Of a stretch of 64,000 nt of DNA, positions 57,561-64,000 are shown piece after piece. Under the pieces are notes generated by a model that saw nothing but the letters and a program-made list of their open reading frames with translations, was not told the DNA's origin and made no database searches. A program made the position numbers and the translations under genes. The stretch covers positions 930,001 through 994,000 of the forward strand of contig RCTD01000009.1 of assembly GCA_014898415.1 (NCBI GenBank). The letters run 5' to 3'. Each line of letters opens with the position of its first letter. Position 1 is the stretch's first letter. The DNA is from Stromatinia cepivora (lineage: Eukaryota; Ascomycota; Leotiomycetes; Helotiales; Sclerotiniaceae).

Positions 57561-58889
57561 ATGTCATCAAATCCTCCCTCCGAAACCTCATCGCGCACCG
57601 CGACACCAAATCCACAATCACGCTTCACATCGCAATCAAAAACCGTCGAAGATGTTCTTAGTACGCAAACTGTGGGATTAGTTAAACTATCTGATTTTCG
57701 GAAACGGAGGGCTGAGGCTGTGGAGATGAAGGAGAGAGATGCGCAGGAGATGGGTAGTGGGAGGAGTGGGACGAGTACGCCTGTGGGAGATGGGTGAGTT
57801 TAGTTTAGTTTATTTCTTTTGCGCTTGGAGTTGGGAGTGAAGATGGGAGGGAGCCTGGGACTGAAATGGATTGAAGGGTTGGATGGATTGATGAATTGAA
57901 CAAGATGAATAGGACTAATAGCATTAGTACAGTCCCTCCACACCCAGCGATACTCAATCAGCGCCCCCAAAGAAAAAGAAAAGGAAAGTAGGAACACCCA
58001 AACTTTCATTCGGTATGGACGGGGAAGAAGGCGAAAATAATGGCACCGATTCCGAACCCTCACGATCTGGCACTCCCGATACTTCAAATAAAAAGAAGAA
58101 AATAGGCGTTAACTCAAACGTTTCATTCGTCCCGAAAACTCTCACCAAATCTGCATTATTAAAAGAAGCGCAAACGCGGGAATCACTACGGAAAGAATTT
58201 TTAGCAATTCAAGAAGCGGTTAAGGGGACAGAAATAGCTATTCCGTTTGTGTTTTATGATGGGACGAATATACCAGGTGGAGTTGCGAGGGTGAAGAAGG
58301 GAGATTTTATTTGGGTCTTTTTGGATAGGAGTAGGAAGGTTGGAGCGGAGTTGGGGGTTGGGGAGAAGGCAAATAGTAATAGGGAGTGGGCAAGAGTGGG
58401 TGTGGATGATTTGATGTTGGTTAGAGGGGGTTTAATTATTCCTCATGTGAGTTATTTTGTCTTTTCCGCGTATATTTGGATATGATTGGATCCGATGCTG
58501 ATGATTTTGATTTTTAGCACTACGATTTCTACTACTTTATCATAAACCGCACTCTCGGACCGAACAACCAAATTCTGTTTCCCCATAGTTCCTCACCGCC
58601 TCCCACGGCTTCAATAACCCCTCTCGACACCGATTCCCCTATTCCAGATTCCTATAATCCACTTTCACATCCTTCTGCTTCTAGTGGTACCAAGACCCCC
58701 ACTACCAAAGTCGAGGAATTAGAGGGTTTTAACGATGATCCAACCTTTACGAAAGTAGTCGATCGCCGATGGTATGAGAGGAATAAACATATATATCCAG
58801 CCAGTGTATGGCAGGAATTTAATCCCGAGAAGGATTATCAGACGGAAGTTAAGAGGGATGCGGGTGGAAATGCATTTTTCTTTTCTTGA
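57561..58889 (+). CDS. XAP5/FAM50 family nuclear protein
   Basis: Homologue of human FAM50A/XAP5 and plant XCT, nuclear proteins linked to spliceosomal C-complex function and gene expression. Exons 57561-57793, 57933-58446 and 58518-58889, introns 139 and 71 nt, 372 residues. The basic cluster PKKKKRKVG (about residue 90) is a strong nuclear signal. The XAP5 core starts near residue 150 with RESLRKEFLAIQE, IPFVFYDGTNIPGGVARVKK, GDFIWVFLDRSRK and WARVGVDDLMLVRGGLIIPH; the last junction adds HYDFYYFIINRTLG. It closes with FTKVVDRRWYERNKHIYPAS and VWQEFNPEKDY, the family's C-terminal signature. A Ser/Pro-rich insert of about 50 residues precedes this. Confidence 0.95.
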
Positions 58890-59309
58890 AAAGATGCTTG
58901 ATGGTTCTGATGTTGGAAATATCGAACATTGAAAAGTGGAAGATGGCCGGACATTTGTATATCAGTGATGATTTCGGGTCTATACCTCGTTGAATTGGAT
59001 GGACGGATGCATAGATAAATGAGTAGACTTGGGAGCTCCAGGGGAATAAGACATGAAACCTGGATGCAAAACGAAATATTAGCCCTGAACATACAATTGA
59101 ACAATAATATGAGTACAATCACAAAATTCCCATTCTTTCTTACCTTGTCCCTTGTTCTCATCCTCTATTCTTCCATCCTTTTATCTTCCCTCATTTAAAC
59201 CACTCCTTCTCCCTCTAACCCAATCAATCCCCCCCTCCACCCAACAAAAAAAACCCCTTCCTCTTACATCCAAATCAATCCCCTTTACAAACTCATCCCC
59301 ATCAAATCC
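58890..59309. other. convergent intergenic region
   Basis: Between the 3' ends of XAP5 and the small membrane protein. Pyrimidine-rich from about 59150. No gene seen. Confidence 0.45.
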
Positions 59310-59783
59310 TCACCCCCAAACCCACCACCATCCCCCCAACACCCCCAAAACAGGTATCCACCCCGGCCACAAAACAAAGAGCATCAAATTAAATCCGCCC
59401 CCCAACATAAAAAGCGCAAATTCAAATGCTAGGCGGCGGGATATAGTGTCTAGGAGTTTGTAGAGGGTGAGGAGGATGGAGAAGGTTATTTTGGGGGTGG
59501 AGGAGGGGGAGGGGGAGGTGTTGGTGTTGGTGTTGGTGTGTAGAGAGGAGGAGGAGGAGGAGGAGGAGGAGGAGGAGGAAGAGGGCGCTTGGTAGGATAC
59601 GGAGAGGGTTTTGTAGATGGGGCGGAGGGATGCGGATGCGGATTGAGATGTGGATGAGTGTGGGTGGAGGGATGGAGAGGGTGAGGAAGGGTGTGAAAGA
59701 GCTGGCGAGGGAGATAAAGAGGTAGATTTGCGGTAAGTAGATGAGGGGGTCGGTTTGGTAAGAAGTTGAAAATTAGAAGACAT
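59310..59783 (-). CDS. small serine-rich membrane protein
   Basis: Unrecognised 157-residue protein, single exon, ATG 59783. The first ~95 residues are polar with a run of 14 serines (encoded by a TCC repeat at about 59540-59580) and an Asn-Thr repeat. The last ~60 residues hold two hydrophobic helices separated by an arginine pair (ITFSILLTLYKLLDTISRRL, then FALFMLGGGFNLMLFVLWPG). It ends in a Trp-rich tail. The layout of disordered serine-rich head and tail membrane hairpin is common in small fungal organelle membrane proteins; the location is not clear. Real coding is likely because the hydrophobic part is well structured. Confidence 0.55.
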   Translation of the reverse strand: MSSNFQLLTKPTPSSTYRKSTSLSPSPALSHPSSPSPSLHPHSSTSQSASASLRPIYKTLSVSYQAPSSSSSSSSSSSSSLHTNTNTNTSPSPSSTPKITFSILLTLYKLLDTISRRLAFEFALFMLGGGFNLMLFVLWPGWIPVLGVLGGWWWVWG

Positions 59784-61439
59784 TTTGCCTCGTTATAATT
59801 TTTCGTTCCTATGCCGTATGAATGTATGTGTATATCGTATCGTTCGTCCGGACGTAGCTAAAATTCTCGACTCTTGTATCGTGCAAACAAACCAAAAGAT
59901 GGGAATGTAAAATTCGATCGGTGGATGTACTTCCGTATTGCTATTTAAATAAATAAATAAAACGCACAGATCTTTCGCATGTGATTGTGTTACTGATGTA
60001 GGTAGGTACTTATGTTGGTTGATGCTGGTGCGGATCTGATTGGGGCCAGGAGAAGGAGGGAAGGGATGGGTGGGGGGTACTAGGTAGGAATTGGTGTACG
60101 GAGCATTCGAATTTCGGTAGCTGGGAAGTTGGTTGGCTGGGTTAATTACCGGTACTCATAGTGGCTATGACGTCGTGGGATTGGGGTTTCGGTTCTACTC
60201 CGTAGATGTTTTGGGTGTTTGGTCAGGTATGAGGTATGAAGGAATTGGTGACTTCAGGATCTGGAAGAATGGAAGAATGAATGAACGATGATGAGGATAT
60301 AAATCTCGAGCTAAAATTTGAAGTTGCTGTATGATGCTGTATATTCTTACTACCTCCCGTATCGGTAAAACAATAAATTAAATTTTCATCCCATAAATAA
60401 AGATAGATAAATAAGACCCATGAATAAGAAGCGATACAAAAGGATTTTAAAGATCGTATAATTTCATTTTATTTCATTGCATTCCGTTTAGTTCGTTGGC
60501 AAAATATATTGATATGTGTATATATCTATATATATGTGTATTTTTTTTGGAAGGGAAAATTGATTTGCTGTGTAGGTGTTTTGTAAGTGTAGCAGAGAGG
60601 AAGGTATCAATGCAGGTAGATGCATATGCAGCAGAGATAAATATTCCGACGCAGTGTATCCTTTCTTCCAACAATTCAATCTCAGCTTATGGAAGCGGAT
60701 TCATCCTCGTTTTTATAGACTGGAAACAGTACGCCTTACAAAAAAACAATGTTGCGAGGCGTAAGAATACGATTTCTCGATCTCGGGTACTTTAGAAGCG
60801 AAATGTATCAGATATGGAAGCAGAAAGAGAAAGAAAAACAAAAGAAGGGAGTTTTAGCTCTGCGAAAGGACGGGAACTCTGTGAAATGTAGTACGATATG
60901 ATGGCCGGCAATACAAACGTGTCTAAGACTCCTTCTCATCGCCAAAATGTTGGAGATCTGCGTATTCAAGACCATATTCCTTACGTAACATTGGCATGAA
61001 ATGATCAGCAACTGATATAAGCGAGTAAAAGGAGAGTACCCGCACCATGTGGGGGTTTTGTTCGTGGTGAATAGATTTTGTCAGTTTATCATGTGCAATG
61101 TCAATATCAATATATAAATCTCAGAGACAAAAGTAGTTTAGATTCTGTGAAGCGGATTATATTTTTGTTCTCCAAAGGTTCCCCGAAGCACAGTGAGCGT
61201 GTCGGGAGTCATTCATCATATTGGGTTGAGGTTTGTTGCGATGGGGCTGTTATCAAAATCAAGTATCCTCGTACATTCCAGTAACATCTAGACTACTGAA
61301 AAATGCATGGATGTATACCTCGGTATGACCCGAAATTCACTCAGTATGCTCTCGTGATTGATCGATGATGATATGGCCTTAAGTCCTATCTTGGTATCAC
61401 CAAGTTTCGATTTTTGGGCCATCGACCAGATAACCGCAA
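59784..61439. other. intergenic region
   Basis: 1.65 kb upstream of the small membrane protein and downstream of the TPR gene. It contains an ATAA repeat near 59947-59960 and TATA-rich runs near 60510-60540. Open frames at 60474-60795 overlap on both strands without domains. No supportable gene. Confidence 0.4.
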
Positions 61440-62524
61440 TCATGAATTCCCACCTTGATTAAAATTCATACTATACCCACCAGTCTTCTCATCCTTGACC
61501 ATCTGAAAATTATCTGTAGATAATCCAAATGGATTCAATATGCCATTTCCGAACTACAGTATCGTATTTCCAACCGTAAGCTTTTATGAATAAAAAGAAA
61601 TACGACTTACAAGAATTAATCAAACTAACCTGCTTTAATTTTCCCATCATTTCTCCCATTTCTCGATCTTGGGCTGCTTTGCTTCTGGGTGGTAAAAGGC
61701 GAAGCTGTGTTTGAACTGTTTTTCGATCGACAGCAGAGAGGTTGGTAAATGTCGAGAGGAGTTTGTAGTCTATATTTCGGTGTGTGATATGTTAGAACGA
61801 GACCCTGGATGACAAAGTGGGATATTGAAGAATGGAGATAAAATACTGTACCTTCCACAGCACCCGCTAGAGTAGACCATCCATCTTGTTCACTCCTAGC
61901 CCTCGCCCTTCTCATTAAAGCTTTCGCTCTTATCCTCTCAATATCCTTTGCTCGAGTCTCTTTCGCATCATCGGTATCCTTTCCTCTCGTATCCTCCGCT
62001 TTTGTAGCTCCCTCACTTATGATTTCCTCATCAGCTTCTTCCTCTTCCTTCACCTCCTCTTTCTTTGCGTCTTCATCCCCATCCACATCTTTCTCCTCTG
62101 TCTCTTTTTTCTGCAATCTTTCCAGCCCTTCTAAAGCTTCTGAACTTGCTTTGGCAGCTTCCTTCCAATCCTCCAATTTCAAATGACAAGCCGCCACATT
62201 ACTTTTCAATACAGCCCTTTCGTATTCTAGATATTTCGGACATGTTGATAATGCGTTTTCATATATATCGATAGCTTCTTTATAGGATTTGTTAGAAAAT
62301 AGAGTATTTGCGGTAGCTTTAAGTGTATTAGATTCAGCTAGGAGAGACTGCATTCATATCATTAGCATTATTAAATAAATAGAATGCAGCTGCGCATCGC
62401 GAAAGGGAATGGAGATACGAACAGCTTCTTCCTCGGGAGGAAATCTTAGAATTTCTTCAGCTTCTGATGGATCAGAATCACCATCGCGTGGCTTGCGCTG
62501 GAACTTTTCGGTGCGTGTTGACAT
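61440..62524 (-). CDS. TPR protein, TTC1-like
   Basis: Predicted 283-residue tetratricopeptide-repeat protein similar to TTC1, a family of co-chaperone-type adaptors. Four exons: 62524-62423, 62347-61852, 61769-61630 and 61553-61440; introns 75, 82 and 76 nt, all in frame. The first donor is the unusual GTTCGT and joins FPPEEEA to [12 protein letters not shown] pairs are [20 protein letters not shown] and [20 protein letters not shown], then a Glu-rich acidic insert (about 120-165), then [20 protein letters not shown] as the third TPR, and [19 protein letters not shown]. The C-terminus [20 protein letters not shown] with GGYSMNFNQ is diagnostic of TTC1. The Met at 62524 was chosen; an upstream ATG exists. 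It diverges from the HAD gene. Confidence 0.9.
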
Positions 62525-62725
62525 GATGAATGCAAAGTGTCTGTTTGTTTGGTTTGCTGGCATGGGAATCATGTATGAGCGGAATTGATCCCGTATCGGC
62601 CGCATTGACCGCATGTATATATTTAATTTACCCCGCCAACATCCCATCCCATCTTTACCCCCACACTTCACTCACCACAGCTCCTGATTTTAATAGCACC
62701 AGAGTCGCAACAAAATATCACAATC
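62525..62725. promoter_or_regulatory. shared divergent promoter, TPR / HAD genes
   Basis: Only 201 bp separate the divergent starts of the TTC1-like and HAD genes, so regulation is probably shared. No specific element can be named. Confidence 0.6.
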
Positions 62726-63642
62726 ATGGCACCCCGAACAGAGTACGTCTCTACCTCGAAATCCCATTACCACCTTCCCCCGTCTCTGCTCCACCACCCT
62801 CTGGCTAACACCATGCCAGTTTCCCCCCAATCCGAGCCTGTCTCTTTGACATGGATGGACTCCTCCTCGATTCCGAAGACAAATACACCATCGTAACCAA
62901 CACTCTCCTGAAAAAATACAACAAACCCCCACTTCCCTGGTCAATCAAAGCACAACTACAGGGACGTCCCGCAGCCTCCGCCACCGAAATCTTCTTTAAT
63001 TGGGCCGATCTCCCAATTTCTAGAGAACAATACATTGAAGAACAAGAATCATTAAAGAGAGAATTATTTCAAACTTGTATGCCATTACCTGGCGTAACAA
63101 AATTATTAGAAGATTTGGAGATTGCGAGGACGAAAGCGAAAGAAGGGGAGAAGGAGAGGAGATTACATATTGCTCTGGCGACGAGTAGTCATAAAGAGAT
63201 GTACGATGCAAAAACGATTAATCACGTAGCACTTTTTGAAGTCTTCCCTCCACATCGAAAGGTTCTCGGTGATGATCCGAGAATTGGTCCTGGACGAGGT
63301 AAACCTGCTCCAGATATTTATCTGCTAGCGTTGGATACTATAAACCAGAGTTTGGAAGAAGGAGAGGAGCCTGTGAAGCCAGAGGAATGTCTTGTATTTG
63401 AGGATTCAGTACCAGGTGTGGAAAGTGGAAGGAGAGCGGGAATGAGAGTAGTGTGGTGTCCGCATCCGGAACTGAAAGGGGAGTTTGTAGGGAGGGAAGG
63501 GGAGGTTTTGGCGGGATCGACTGGAGAAGGGGGAAACTTGAAGGAAGATGGTGTTGTGGGGACGGTGGGAGATGGATGGGGCGATTATTTAGAGACTTTG
63601 GAAAATTTCCCGTATGAGAGGTATGGGATTTTGGTAAACTAG
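62726..63642 (+). CDS. HAD phosphatase, HDHD1/GS1-like
   Basis: Haloacid-dehalogenase-superfamily phosphohydrolase of 279 residues, resembling HDHD1 (pseudouridine-5'-monophosphatase) and its yeast relatives. Exons 62726-62742 and 62820-63642; the first exon is only 17 nt (MAPRT plus two bases), and the 77-nt intron (GTACGT) restores DFPPIRACLFDMDGLLL. All four HAD motifs are present: motif I DMDGLLLDSED, motif II ALATSSHKE, motif III Lys in GRGKPAPDIYLLA, motif IV VFEDSVPGVESGRRAG. A helical cap domain of about 70 residues sits between motifs I and II (ATEIFFNWADLPISREQYI). Cytosolic, no targeting signal. The physiological substrate is inferred only from family placement. Confidence 0.92.
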
Positions 63643-64000
63643 AAGAGGGGTCTTAATTCTGCATGCACATGGCTCTTGATAGAATATGTAAAGCCGATAG
63701 ATTTTGGATTAAAGAGTAGAAAGTTGAAGATACCGGAACAGTTGGCCATATCATGTTCCATTACAAGATGTTCTATTACGAGAAACTTCCCGTGCAACGA
63801 CGCACCATGAATATAACTTTTGTCAGTATTTGATCCAATTCATCACCAAAACGCAACACCAGAGCAAAAGTATTCAATACCCACTGGGCTCATTGAATAT
63901 TAGCACCATCCCATACCAAAAATATTGGTTAAAATAAACGAGCAGCTTGAGTGAAGTAACATCAGATCTCACAATGAATGAATAAAAGACCATTATCATT
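63643..64000. other. intergenic, right edge
   Basis: Region after the HAD gene to the window end. AT-rich; no gene seen in it. Confidence 0.45.

Noticed and set aside
60474..60795. Overlapping small frames on both strands
   Set aside because: TATA-rich low-complexity DNA; no domain and no coding signature.

Overview
The window is nuclear DNA of a filamentous ascomycete. Most genes are split by 46-80 nt GT...AG introns, intergenic DNA is AT-rich with pyrimidine-rich leaders, and the gene set is typically fungal: Zn2Cys6 regulator, HET domain, DUF6604, GH128 glucanase, Dbp7, Fta1/CENP-L, a Whi5-like protein. Protein character suggests a leotiomycete of the Botrytis/Sclerotinia type. That is inference from remembered similarity, not a search.

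Layout. 0.8-12.6 kb: an MFS carrier (-), a small eIF1A/EIF1AD-like protein (+), the ER mannosyltransferase ALG3 (-), then after a 2.6-kb leader a large six-exon SNF2 ATPase with an embedded RING finger (+). 13.8-20.7 kb: a secreted GH128 glucanase (-), a seven-exon amidase (-), and a PQ-loop membrane protein (-). 21.7-27.7 kb: a short Zn2Cys6 regulator (+), a clearly broken isochorismatase-like hydrolase ending against it (-), and a DUF6604 gene (+) whose model needs weak introns. 29.1-34.1 kb is the accessory part: a 491-bp hAT-type miniature element with a perfect 8-bp target duplication, a membrane protein ending in 14 heptads encoded by a 21-bp minisatellite, and a decayed HET-domain gene. 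34.4-38.6 kb: DBP7 (-) and pantoate-beta-alanine ligase (+) from one 359-bp promoter region. 40.9-50.3 kb: a small secreted protein (-), the kinetochore protein Fta1/CENP-L (+), a long CTTTTT tract, a Whi5/Nrm1-like repressor (+) and an F-box protein (-). 52.6-63.6 kb: a two-HKD PLD-family protein (+), two gene relics (kinase-like, and an unrecognised one), XAP5/FAM50 (+), a small serine-rich membrane protein (-), and a divergent pair of a TTC1-like TPR protein (-) and a HAD phosphatase (+).

The genes do not form one pathway or a metabolite cluster; it is ordinary housekeeping synteny with degenerate patches at 22.9-23.7, 29-34 and 55.6-57.2 kb. I found no rRNA, no tRNA I could support, no CRISPR array and no autonomous transposon. 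I see no convincing new multi-gene system. The best leads are the MITE, the heptad-repeat membrane protein, the broken isochorismatase and the RING-bearing SNF2 enzyme. Exon borders were placed by eye from splice signals and reading frame.
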